Positions 18,437-26,763 of a stretch of DNA of 36,334 nt are shown here, piece after piece. Below the pieces are notes generated by a model. It searched no databases and had not been told where the DNA came from. It saw nothing but the letters and a program-made list of their open reading frames with translations. How positions within the stretch are numbered: position 1 is the first letter of the stretch; each line of letters opens with the position of its first letter. Source of the stretch: CAZXFH01 sp964640055 (GTDB taxonomy: Bacteria; Fidelibacterota; UBA2242; JAFGTP01); NCBI GenBank assembly GCA_964640055.1, contig CAZXFH010000034.1:1-36334 (forward strand), given 5' to 3'. The position numbers were made by a program, and so were the translations under genes.

Positions 18437-19078
18437 ATCATCTTTCTGAAAATTTTACTGTGGGCGGTTTTAATTGGTTTAGGGTTTTTTATCGCAGCCT
18501 TGTTTTTAAAGACATTATTTACCTTTAGAATAGTCCACGCCGATCACCGAAAATACCTGCAATTTCGTCTCGATTATCTTTATAAGCTGATCAGCCTGGT
18601 TTTGTATTACAATTATCACAGCATGGAAATAAGGCTCGGGTTAATGGGCTGGCAAATTCCCTTTAAGATAAAGAAAAGAAGTCGAAAAGGCAGAAAGAGA
18701 AAAGGGAAAAAAGCACAAAAAAGACATAAGTTAGGTAAAGGCAAGTTATTCCGGGAGATAAAACCCTATATTCGTCTGGCTAAAAATAAATTGCCCCGTT
18801 TTTTCCGTCTGATAAAAACTGAAGAGTGTAACGGAGAATTAAGGATCGGCTTTGGCAACCCCTTGGTCACCGGTCTGTTTTTCGGGGGATATTCTTCTCT
18901 GCGGGCGGTTATTCCGATTCTGAATGAGATTTCAATCCGGCCTGATTTTCAGCAACGCATTATGCAGGGACGTGCAATCTTACAAGCGTCGGTAAGACCC
19001 ATTCGTGTAATTCCATTGCTTATATCAGTTATTATGCAAATATTTATGCAACGAAAAAAGAGAGGTAAAGATGATTGA
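18437..19078 (+). CDS. DUF2953 membrane protein (YtfI-like), probable ATC start
   Basis: About 213 aa. The first ATG/GTG/TTG-type codon in frame is TTG 18500, in the middle of a hydrophobic helix and without a ribosome site. The frame is open upstream, and translating it gives FLKILLWAVLIGLGFFIAAL, a complete N-terminal membrane anchor as expected for DUF2953. GAGGGG at 18424-18429 lies seven bases before ATC 18437, so I place the start there. The rest is a basic stretch (KKRSRKGRKRKGKK), a central RIGFGNPLVTGLFFGGY motif and a second hydrophobic segment near the end (VIPLLISVIMQIFM). It overlaps the GerW/YtfJ gene by eight bases. In Bacillus the equivalent pair is ytfI-ytfJ. Molecular function is unknown. 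Confidence 0.75.
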   Translation: MIFLKILLWAVLIGLGFFIAALFLKTLFTFRIVHADHRKYLQFRLDYLYKLISLVLYYNYHSMEIRLGLMGWQIPFKIKKRSRKGRKRKGKKAQKRHKLGKGKLFREIKPYIRLAKNKLPRFFRLIKTEECNGELRIGFGNPLVTGLFFGGYSSLRAVIPILNEISIRPDFQQRIMQGRAILQASVRPIRVIPLLISVIMQIFMQRKKRGKDD

Positions 19079-19454
19079 TCAGTTGTTGGAGACACTCTTG
19101 ACCAAAATGAAAAATATTGTGGAGACTGAAACAGTAATCGGCAAGCCGATTGAGACCGCTGATACAACCGTGATACCGGTAACGAAAATATCTTTGGGAT
19201 TTGGCGTCGGCGGTGGTAAAAGTCCCGAAGGGGGAGATAATAAAGGAAGCGGCAGCGGTACCGGCGGTGGAGCGGTTATTGAACCTATTGCCGTCATTAC
19301 CATTCATGAGGGTGAAGTAAAGGTCAATTCCTTGAAAAAGGAACAAGTAAATCTGGCCCGGGTAGTTGATCTGGTACCGGATGTCCTGGAAAAGTTCACC
19401 CGCCGCAAGGGCCCTAAAAAGGCTGCAAAGAAAAGTAAAAAAGAGGAAAAATAG
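19071..19454 (+). CDS. GerW/YtfJ family protein
   Basis: 127 aa. The core fits the GerW (Spore_YtfJ) family: a VIGKPIE strand, the glycine-rich FGVGGGKSPEGGDNKGSGSG loop, AVIEPIAVITI, and a Lys-rich tail (KKAAKKSKKEEK). In Bacillus subtilis GerW is needed for germination with some nutrients, but the family is widespread outside spore formers, where its role is unknown. It starts inside the end of the DUF2953 gene (8-bp overlap; GAGAGGT upstream), so the two are probably made together at the inner face of the membrane. There is no signal peptide. Confidence 0.85.
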   Translation: MIDQLLETLLTKMKNIVETETVIGKPIETADTTVIPVTKISLGFGVGGGKSPEGGDNKGSGSGTGGGAVIEPIAVITIHEGEVKVNSLKKEQVNLARVVDLVPDVLEKFTRRKGPKKAAKKSKKEEK

Positions 19455-19552
19455 CGGCTGTATAGCAATCGGTGCTAAATAAATATTTGTTCAGATCGTT
19501 AATCAACTAAATAAGGCATATATGATTTTTATTTCCTTTACACTTTTTTCAC

Positions 19553-19581
19553 TTGTTTTTTTTCAGGGGAGGGTTTATTTT
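19553..19581 (+). promoter_or_regulatory. Possible sigma70-type promoter for the Crp/Fnr gene
   Basis: TTGTTT (19553-19558), a 17-base spacer and TATTTT (19576-19581) lie about 45 bases before the start codon. The match is only partial and the region is AT-rich, so this is a weak call. Confidence 0.3.
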
Positions 19582-19624
19582 AAAACGAAATGTGCTAGGA
19601 TGATCATAAAGGGGAATGACTAAA

Positions 19625-20302
19625 ATGGATTTAACAGTATTAAAAAATATACCCATATTTTCCGAATTAAAGGAAGAGGATCTTGAAAAAATCACCACAC
19701 GTATTCAAAAGAAACATTATAAAAAGGATAATATTATATTAATGGAAGAAGAGGCCGGGGACATCTTGTTTTTAATCAACAAGGGGCGGGTCAAAATTAC
19801 CCGGCTAAGTGAAGACGGGCGGGAAGTCATCCTTTCCATTTTAGGCGAGGGTGAATTTTTTGGAGAGATGTCCATTTTCGATGGTGAAAGTCGTTCGGCC
19901 AATGTGATCGCCATAGAAGATTCCGAAGTCTTTTTGTTACGTCGGGCTGATTTTCTCGATATCCTGGAATCTCATCCCAAGATCGCAATTGCGCTGTTGG
20001 AGGAGATGGCGGTGCGGTTACGCAAGTCTGACCAGCAGATTGAGGGGTTGTCATTGAATGATGCCGAAACCCGAGTTGCACTGAGCATTCTGCGATTATC
20101 CGAGGAATTGGGCCGTATTAAAATGGGTCAGGTAGTGATTAATAATCTACCGTTTCAGCAGGATATCGCCAATATGGCGGGTACTTCCCGTGAAACCGTA
20201 TCCCGAATGTTGAAATTACTGGAAAAGAAGGGCTATATTGTCAAGGAGGGACGTAAACTGACCATCCTGAATTATCAGAAATTCATCAAGGATTTCACAT
20301 AA
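19625..20302 (+). CDS. Crp/Fnr-family transcription regulator
   Basis: About 225 aa. The N-terminal cyclic-nucleotide-binding-like beta-roll (about residues 10-125) has GDILFLINKGRVKI and GEFFGEMSIFDGESRSANV. A dimerisation helix follows, then a winged helix-turn-helix at about 165-215 with recognition helix AGTSRETVSRMLKLLEKKG. There are no N-terminal cysteines, so it is not an Fe-S FNR. The GE..(R/S) phosphate-binding pocket is present in part (GEMSIFDGESRSA), so cAMP or another small ligand is possible. I chose ATG 19625 (GGGG ten bases upstream) over ATG 19616, which the same site nearly touches. A strong terminator follows. An FNR/CRP-like palindrome at 33638 is a candidate target. Confidence 0.9.
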   Translation: MDLTVLKNIPIFSELKEEDLEKITTRIQKKHYKKDNIILMEEEAGDILFLINKGRVKITRLSEDGREVILSILGEGEFFGEMSIFDGESRSANVIAIEDSEVFLLRRADFLDILESHPKIAIALLEEMAVRLRKSDQQIEGLSLNDAETRVALSILRLSEELGRIKMGQVVINNLPFQQDIANMAGTSRETVSRMLKLLEKKGYIVKEGRKLTILNYQKFIKDFT

Positions 20303-20332
20303 AGAACCGATAAAATATTTTAAATTAAACAG

Positions 20333-20361
20333 AGCCGCTCTGCAGGGAGCGGCTTTTTTTT
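20333..20361 (+). terminator. Rho-independent terminator of the Crp/Fnr gene
   Basis: An 8-bp GC-rich stem (AGCCGCTC 20333-20340 with GAGCGGCT 20347-20354), a 6-nt loop and a run of eight T. It is a textbook terminator and the kind of target used by group IIC introns; an intron remnant begins one base after it. Confidence 0.93.
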
Positions 20362-20362
20362 A

Positions 20363-20568
20363 GTGCGCCCGGTAGGGCGCAATCAGTTGGAGGTGACTTA
20401 TCGACAATGTAATCGGAAGTCCTCTACCGGCCCGGCAAGGGGAACGGTTAGCTGAACGGCAAGGGTGTCCATCGTGAGGTGGAATCTGAAGGAAGCGCCG
20501 TATCCCGCCTTTGCGGGACGTACGGTGGTGTGAGCGGTCGGAGGGCGTGAGCCCTCCTCCTACTCGAT
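20363..20568 (+). mobile_element. Remnant of a group IIC (bacterial class C) intron
   Basis: The 5' end GTGCGCCC begins right after the terminator T-run, the class C target. TGCGCCC-GGTA-GGGCGCA forms the first domain I hairpin. Further domain I sequence (AAGGGTGTCC...GGAATCTGAAGGAAGC, 20461-20496) matches class C introns as I recall them. Domain V follows at 20495-20528: CCGTA/TACGG lower helix, 2-nt CG bulge, TCCCGC/GCGGGA upper helix, CTTT loop. A domain VI hairpin (GGAGGGC-GTGA-GCCCTCC, 20540-20557) and the typical 3' end CTACTCGAT complete it. The rest of domain I, domains II-IV and the reverse transcriptase are missing, so at about 206 nt it cannot splice or move. The junction lies near 20495. 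Confidence 0.85.
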
Positions 20569-22308
20569 ATCGCTGTGGGGCGTGACTATCTTTTGTAAAA
20601 TACCTTCCCAGAAGTAGAGTTCCAGTCGTAAGTCATCAGCATATTGATATAACCACAGGTCATACTGCTGTTCTTGATGATTAACGTAGTGATTTTTATA
20701 GGCAGGGGGTCCCAGGGTGCTTAACACCTGGTGCTGGTGCATGCCGATCTTGATGAGGAGCGGACTTTTTTCGGAAGGCTCCAGAATAGCCTGCCTTTCC
20801 GCCTGGAACCGTTTTTTGGCAGCCTCCCGCTTAAGATGGACAATACCATTTTCCAGATTATTAATATATTCTTCGGTCAGAAAGACAATTTCCCGGCGCA
20901 GGGAAGTTGCCTTTCTGAGAGATTCCAGGGCCAGGGCAACACTTTGGACATCAACTGATTTATTGACATCCTGGACATATCCATAGGCGATCTTCAGGAG
21001 CCAGGGATTGACCCGTTCACGTATGGGGGGCTTGGACTTGACCGCCAGGTCGAAATATTTTATAGCCTGTTTCCAGGCTTCAAATTCGGTGAAAACCACT
21101 CCCCGGTGAAAATAAATTTCCGCCCGGTATTGGTCAATCAAGGTCTGCGTAGCGGGTATCTTTAGGTCAGACACCTGTTTCAGGCGGGTTTCGGCCTGGT
21201 CGACTTGATTATTACGCAGCATGGAATCCATTTCGGTTTTGAACCAGGCCCGGATGGTATCATATTGAGATGCTATTTTTTTTTGCAAGGCCTGATCGGA
21301 TGTCTGACTGGCGTGGGAGAGGTAGCGGGCCGCTTTACCATAATTTTCCGCTTGAATAAGGGTATCCGCCAATTCGACCTCCTGATTGGGGATCAACTGG
21401 TTACATTTCTCGATCATATACAAGGCTTTATATTGGCGGGGATGTTGTGGTAAGGTTTGGATAAAACTCTGGAAATTGGCCTTGGCAGCGATATAATCTT
21501 TGTCCCGGAATAATTTTTTGGCTTCATCGCCAACGGTGGGATTACCACCCATAATAGGATTAAAAGTCAGGAAAATTCCTAGAGCATTGAAATTGAGATG
21601 GGTAATCGGACTGATATCCCGGGGATCCCGCATGGGATCAAACTGGGTAAAACTATAGTTGAGTTCAATACCCAAGCCTTCCCGATTAGTCGGCCCGGCT
21701 TTTTCCAGCAGTTTGAATCCCAGCGCAATAGAGTATTGCCACCCTTCCTGATCGAGATAGCGTTTGCCGCGTTTGTTTTTATATAAGGAGGCGTAAGAAC
21801 GTCCGACATTAAATTGCACATAGCTGTAAATACGGGGAGTGAGCTGATAGAGGGCGGCTTGATTGAGATAGAGAGCCGCCAGCTGGGGAGCAAAGTAATA
21901 TTTTGTTTTTTCCGTAGCTGCACCGGGTTGCCAGTCGGCTGGCAAACCCAGATTGATCAGCGAATAACGGTAACTGATCCCCAGACCGGTATGCAGATCG
22001 ATGAAATTCTGGGGGATCAGGTATAAGGGATAATTCACTTTAAGAAGGTCAAGATTAATACTATTCATGGTGCGCGCAAAAAGATGGTCAAAATTCTTCA
22101 ACTCGGTTTCAGTGGAATCAAAACTCAGGGCTTGTGAACCCAGCGCAGAGAAACCAACTTTCAGGTCGAAAAGGGACATTTTGAAGGGGGTGCGATATTC
22201 CACAGGACTTTTAAGGATATCGGAGAGCCGGTAACGGAGTTGCGCCCTCAGAGATGGACCCTGCAGGCAGCCCAACAGGATAAGAAACCAGAAACCTTTT
22301 TGAAGCAT
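20560..22308 (-). CDS. Outer-membrane barrel-like/TPR/BamE-like protein, function unknown
   Basis: About 582 aa. A signal peptide opens it (MLQKGFWFLILLGC...LRAQ); the in-frame ATG at 22365 would add 19 polar residues and neither start has a clear ribosome site. Residues 25-255 alternate short amphipathic strands rich in aromatic residues (SYVQFNVGRSY, LGIELNYSFTQF), as in an outer-membrane barrel. Residues 260-500 are helical TPR-like repeats (AKKLFRDKDYIAAKANFQSF; AWKQAIKYFDLAV). Residues 515-575 resemble the BamE/SmpA fold (IGMHQHQVLSTLGPP...DLWLYQY...LYFWEGILQKI). A role in envelope assembly is plausible but unproven. Its last two codons and stop are read from the antisense of the intron remnant. 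Confidence 0.8.
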   Translation of the reverse strand: MLQKGFWFLILLGCLQGPSLRAQLRYRLSDILKSPVEYRTPFKMSLFDLKVGFSALGSQALSFDSTETELKNFDHLFARTMNSINLDLLKVNYPLYLIPQNFIDLHTGLGISYRYSLINLGLPADWQPGAATEKTKYYFAPQLAALYLNQAALYQLTPRIYSYVQFNVGRSYASLYKNKRGKRYLDQEGWQYSIALGFKLLEKAGPTNREGLGIELNYSFTQFDPMRDPRDISPITHLNFNALGIFLTFNPIMGGNPTVGDEAKKLFRDKDYIAAKANFQSFIQTLPQHPRQYKALYMIEKCNQLIPNQEVELADTLIQAENYGKAARYLSHASQTSDQALQKKIASQYDTIRAWFKTEMDSMLRNNQVDQAETRLKQVSDLKIPATQTLIDQYRAEIYFHRGVVFTEFEAWKQAIKYFDLAVKSKPPIRERVNPWLLKIAYGYVQDVNKSVDVQSVALALESLRKATSLRREIVFLTEEYINNLENGIVHLKREAAKKRFQAERQAILEPSEKSPLLIKIGMHQHQVLSTLGPPAYKNHYVNHQEQQYDLWLYQYADDLRLELYFWEGILQKIVTPHSDIE

Positions 22309-22606
22309 ATTTTTATTGGTATTGGTATGGGTTTGACAGTGAAACATAGCCTGATTACGGATCAATTAACCGGTAGCTAATAAAACTTATTTATGCATGC
22401 CTTGGAATACAAGCCTTTTAAATCAAATTCAAGGTGATACGGTTACCACAAGATGGAATCGATAGGTTAATGCTTGGAAATTCTCTGTGTGATGCCTACT
22501 TTTCTGCTGGTTTCAGCAATTCTGCGGGAACTTGCACAATATAAAATTGTTTGAAAAAAAGAGACTATTTGAATACCCAGAAATATACGCATTAGTAGTA
22601 CCATTT

Positions 22607-23320
22607 ATGCAGGAAAATTTAAATCATCGGCTATTTAGGTTTGCCAGGAACCTAAAAATAGGGCTATCAGTAATATTGCTCTGGCTGGCGGTCAGTTACA
22701 GCACAGCTCAGGAGCAGCCTAAATTCGGGAAGTTTACCATTGCCCGGTTAAAATATGACGGTGGCGGTGATTGGTACAGTGATCCCAGTTCACTGCCCAA
22801 TTTGCTGGCCTTTTTAAATGAAAATACACCGGTTAAGGCTTACCCCGAAGAGGTGCGGGTAGCGATTATGGACAATGATTTTTTTAACTATCCTTACCTT
22901 TATATGACCGGCCACGGAAATATTAAATTTTCAAATGAAGAGGTCTTGCGTTTAAGACAACATTTACAGTCCGGCGGATTTCTGCATGCTGATGATAACT
23001 ACGGTATGGACCGGGCTTTCCGGCGGGAGATAAAACGGGTTTTCCCGGATAACGAATTGGTGGAATTACCCTATGATCATGAAATTTATCATACTCGCTA
23101 TGATTTTCCCCATGGCCTGCCTAAGATCCATGAACACGATGGAAAGCCGCCGCGTGGATTGGGTATTTTCCATAAAGGCCGATTGGTCGTTTTCTATACC
23201 TTTGAGACTGATCTGGGGGATGGCTGGGAATCACCCCGGGTCCATAACGATCCTGAACATAAGCATCAGGCAGCCTTAAAAATGGGAGCCAATATCGTAA
23301 TCTATGCTCTGCTGCAATAA
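22607..23320 (+). CDS. Secreted DUF4159 protein
   Basis: About 237 aa. ATG 22607 gives a plausible signal peptide (hydrophobic core IGLSVILLWLAVSYSTAQ). An in-frame TTG at 22532 would add 25 residues and has only a crowded purine stretch in front. The mature part is DUF4159: FTIARLKYDGGGDWYSDPSS, YLYMTGHGNIKFSNEE, GGFLHADDNYGMD and FETDLGDGWE. The fold is related to class I glutamine amidotransferase-like domains, but I see no Cys nucleophile. In other FCB bacteria it occurs next to MoxR/DUF58/vWA envelope genes, absent here. It leads the co-oriented block at 22.6-30.0 kb. Confidence 0.88.
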   Translation: MQENLNHRLFRFARNLKIGLSVILLWLAVSYSTAQEQPKFGKFTIARLKYDGGGDWYSDPSSLPNLLAFLNENTPVKAYPEEVRVAIMDNDFFNYPYLYMTGHGNIKFSNEEVLRLRQHLQSGGFLHADDNYGMDRAFRREIKRVFPDNELVELPYDHEIYHTRYDFPHGLPKIHEHDGKPPRGLGIFHKGRLVVFYTFETDLGDGWESPRVHNDPEHKHQAALKMGANIVIYALLQ

Positions 23321-23355
23321 AATAGAGCTAATAAAAGGAATCCGTTCGAAACAGA

Positions 23356-26300
23356 ATGGCTGATTATCAAAAACAGATAGCGTCAATTGATACCAAATTA
23401 AGGCGGCTGCGGCATCATTTTGCCCGGTATATTTTCCTGAAAAGTATGTTGCGGGTGCTAATGGTATTACTGGCGAGTGGGTTTCTATTGGTAACCCTGG
23501 AAGGATTTATCTATTTTAAGCAAAGTGTCAGATCTGATATACAACTCTTTTATTTGCTATTCGGTGGTATTTTTGTTTTGATTCCCTGTGTATACTATTT
23601 CTTAATTCGCAGCAACCGTATCTCCGCTTATAACGATGAACCGCTGGCGCGCCGGATCGCCCGGTATTATCCCCGGATTAGAGACAGGCTATTAAACGGT
23701 CTGCAACTGAAGCGCCAATTGCATCAAGACTCAGTTGGTTATTCCCGATCATTGATCATTGCCGCCCTGAATTCAATTGCCGCTCAGATCGTCTCCTATG
23801 ATTTCACTAAAATCATACCCCGCCGGGAATTAAAGAGACATTTTCGTCAACTCTTAACCACTATCACCGTCATACTGATCTTTGTGATTTTGTTTTCAGG
23901 ATATTATTTATCAGCCGGCCAGCGTTTATGGCATGCGGGCCGCTTTTATCCTGTTCCAAAGCCCTTTCAAATCACCTCCCTGAATGGTGATCTGGAAGTA
24001 TTGGGTGGTGATACGGTTACAGTCAATTTCGACTGTCAGGGAAAACGGATTCCCGCAAGGATGCAAGTAGGCTTACAGTATCATGATTATCAGAAAAAAG
24101 CGGATTTGGCTGTGGATTCCATGGGGAGGGCGCAGCTGACCCTGGAAGGGCTGCGGGAGAATGTGGTCTATGAGGGTTTTGTAGCAGAACATTCATGGTT
24201 TCGGCCCTGGGGCCGGATCAGTTCGGGGTTTGATACGATCAGGGTGATTAACCGACCGGAAATTTTAGAGGTTGTGACGCGCTTGGAATTCCCGGCTTAT
24301 ACCGGGATGGAATCCAAAGTACAGAAGTCCAATATCACTGAAATTTACGGGCTGCCGGGAACTCATGTAACGATTAGGGTGCAGGCCAATAAGGAATTAA
24401 AACAGGGTTATTTAGAGTTTAAAGAGGACCAAAACTGTGCGCTGCAGCTTAACGGGAACAAAGCGGAAGGTGATTTTTCCATTGATCACGCCGATCAGTT
24501 TCAGATCCGGATAGCCGACGCGAACCAAGTGTACAACGACAAACCGATAACCTATAAAATCCGGATTTCGCCAGACAGTTATCCCATGGTTTCGTTACTG
24601 ACCCCCACACAGGATATGGAATTAAATGAATCCATGGAAATTCCTATCGGAATTCGGATCAGTGATGATTATGGATATACGCGAACAGCGATCCGTTACA
24701 AACTGGAAAAGCATTATAGTCAGGATCAACCTGCATCTCAAACTGCATCTTTTCCCTTGCAGAACAAGACCTTGACTCTGCAAGAATTGTTTCATACCTG
24801 GGATGTGAGTCAGCTGGGCTTAGGACCGGAAGATGTGATCTCCTTTCAGGTTGAAGTCTATGATAATGATGTGATCAATGGTCCGAAAAAAGGAGTTACC
24901 AAGTCGATCCGGGCCCGCTTTCCATCCCTAAATGATTTGTATCAGGATTTTCAGGAAGAGCAAAATAACATATATGCTGAAGGGGAAGAGATTATTAGGG
25001 GGATGGAACAAACCAAAAAAAAATTGAAAGAGCTTTCCCTGAAAATGCTTAAGGATCCCCAATTAAAGTGGGAACAGAAAAAGCAGCTGCAAGAGCAGAT
25101 GGATAAGACCAAACAGGCGGGCGAAAAATTATCTGACATGAATAGGGATCTGGAACAGGCAATTGAAAAGAGCCAGCAGAACCAGCTATTTACAGATGAG
25201 ACATTACAAAAATATGCCAAACTCCAGCAAACTTTTCAGGAAATCATGTCACCGGAGCTGAAAGAGGCCATGCGTAAGTTGCAGGAAGCCCTGGATGAGA
25301 TGAATCCGGAAAAAACCCGAAAAGCAATGGAAGAGTTCAAAATGAACCAGGAACAATTCTCCAAGGAATTGGACCGCATGCTGGAACTCTTTGAACGGGT
25401 TAAAGTGGAACAAGCGGTTGATGAATTGGCCAAGCGGTTGACAGATCTGGCCCGGCGTCAGGATCAGGTGAAAGAACAACTACAAGGCAGTGATCCTGAG
25501 GATAAACCTGTTATGTCTGATCTGGCCAATCAGGAAAAGACTATCAAGCGGGATGCGGAAATCGTCCGGGATATAATGGAGCGCACTGCAGAAGATATGC
25601 AACCATTTCCCTTAATGCCCGCCGAGCAGCTGCAACAACTGCGGGCTGAGATGGAGGAATTGGGATTGGTAGCGGACCTACAAGAAGCGCAGCAAAATTT
25701 AAGTCAGGGACAAAAAAGTAAAGCCAGTTCCTCTGTAGAGGAGGCTGCCCGGGATCTGGAGCAGCTGCAACAGATGATGGATCAATACCGCCAGAATTTC
25801 CGTCAACAGAATATGCAAGCGATTACTGCTGATTTTAATCGCATTATCAGCAATACCCTGCAGCTCTCACAGATTCAGGAAAAAATGACCCGGAATATCG
25901 AGAACACCCCCCGTCAGAGTGAGCAACTAATGGATGTAGCGGTTGATCAGCAAAGCGTACATCAAAACCTGTCGCAGCTGGTTGAGGAACTAATCCGTTT
26001 GTCAAAGAAAACCTTTGGAGTGACTCCCAAGATCGGCAAACAATTCGGGCAGGCTTCTATGGCCATGCAAAAGGCTATCAGTGATATGGAAGGCCGTAAT
26101 CCCCATCAGGCGGCCCGTGCTGGGCAACAGGCTACCCAAGCCTTGAACCGCGGAGCCTTTTTAATGCAAGCCGCGCAGCAACAATTACAGCAATCGGGTT
26201 CCTCTTCAGGTTTTCAGAACTATCTGGAGCAACTGCAAAAAATGGCCGGTCAGCAGCAAGGGATCAATCAGAAAACATTGGAACTGGGGATGGGCAAACC

Positions 26301-26763
26301 CCGGCCCACCGCTGGCGGAAAACAAGCTGCCCTACAACAGTTGTCCGCTCGTCAGCAACAGGTCCGTAATTCCCTGCAACAATTACAAAAGGAGATAGAA
26401 AACAGCGCTACTCAACAAGCCGGTGATCTGAGCGGGATCGCCAAGGATATGGATGAGGTAATTGAGGATCTTAAAAATAATAAAGTTCTGCGTAAAACCA
26501 TTCAGCGTCAGGAGCGCATTCTGACCCGTATGCTGGATGCTCAGAAATCTTTACGGACCCAAAGCTATAAAAAGGAACGGAAGAGTCGGGTGGCGGAAGA
26601 AATTGAACACCAAGCACCGGGTAGCCTGCCGCGGGATCTGGGAGAGAGAAGGGGTATCCTGCAAAAGAAACTGGAAGAGGCGCTTCAAAACGGATATACC
26701 CGTGATTACCAGGAAATTATCCGATACTATTTTGAAGCCCTGGCTGAGGAAGATATAGAATGA
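23356..26763 (+). CDS. Large membrane-anchored coiled-coil protein (DUF4175-like)
   Basis: 1135 aa. Three membrane segments lie near residues 32-53, 63-84 and 165-186. Residues 190-520 are periplasmic beta-domains with an Ig-like look. Residues 525-870 are long, charged coiled coils (KKLKELSLKMLKDPQLKWEQ). Residues 870-1090 are Gln-rich helices (LQQSGSSSG, KMAGQQQGINQ). This matches the DUF4175-like proteins found beside DUF4159 in FCB genomes. The last four bases overlap the next gene (ATGA). An envelope scaffold is a reasonable inference; no catalytic motif is visible. Confidence 0.85.
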   Translation: MADYQKQIASIDTKLRRLRHHFARYIFLKSMLRVLMVLLASGFLLVTLEGFIYFKQSVRSDIQLFYLLFGGIFVLIPCVYYFLIRSNRISAYNDEPLARRIARYYPRIRDRLLNGLQLKRQLHQDSVGYSRSLIIAALNSIAAQIVSYDFTKIIPRRELKRHFRQLLTTITVILIFVILFSGYYLSAGQRLWHAGRFYPVPKPFQITSLNGDLEVLGGDTVTVNFDCQGKRIPARMQVGLQYHDYQKKADLAVDSMGRAQLTLEGLRENVVYEGFVAEHSWFRPWGRISSGFDTIRVINRPEILEVVTRLEFPAYTGMESKVQKSNITEIYGLPGTHVTIRVQANKELKQGYLEFKEDQNCALQLNGNKAEGDFSIDHADQFQIRIADANQVYNDKPITYKIRISPDSYPMVSLLTPTQDMELNESMEIPIGIRISDDYGYTRTAIRYKLEKHYSQDQPASQTASFPLQNKTLTLQELFHTWDVSQLGLGPEDVISFQVEVYDNDVINGPKKGVTKSIRARFPSLNDLYQDFQEEQNNIYAEGEEIIRGMEQTKKKLKELSLKMLKDPQLKWEQKKQLQEQMDKTKQAGEKLSDMNRDLEQAIEKSQQNQLFTDETLQKYAKLQQTFQEIMSPELKEAMRKLQEALDEMNPEKTRKAMEEFKMNQEQFSKELDRMLELFERVKVEQAVDELAKRLTDLARRQDQVKEQLQGSDPEDKPVMSDLANQEKTIKRDAEIVRDIMERTAEDMQPFPLMPAEQLQQLRAEMEELGLVADLQEAQQNLSQGQKSKASSSVEEAARDLEQLQQMMDQYRQNFRQQNMQAITADFNRIISNTLQLSQIQEKMTRNIENTPRQSEQLMDVAVDQQSVHQNLSQLVEELIRLSKKTFGVTPKIGKQFGQASMAMQKAISDMEGRNPHQAARAGQQATQALNRGAFLMQAAQQQLQQSGSSSGFQNYLEQLQKMAGQQQGINQKTLELGMGKPRPTAGGKQAALQQLSARQQQVRNSLQQLQKEIENSATQQAGDLSGIAKDMDEVIEDLKNNKVLRKTIQRQERILTRMLDAQKSLRTQSYKKERKSRVAEEIEHQAPGSLPRDLGERRGILQKKLEEALQNGYTRDYQEIIRYYFEALAEEDIE

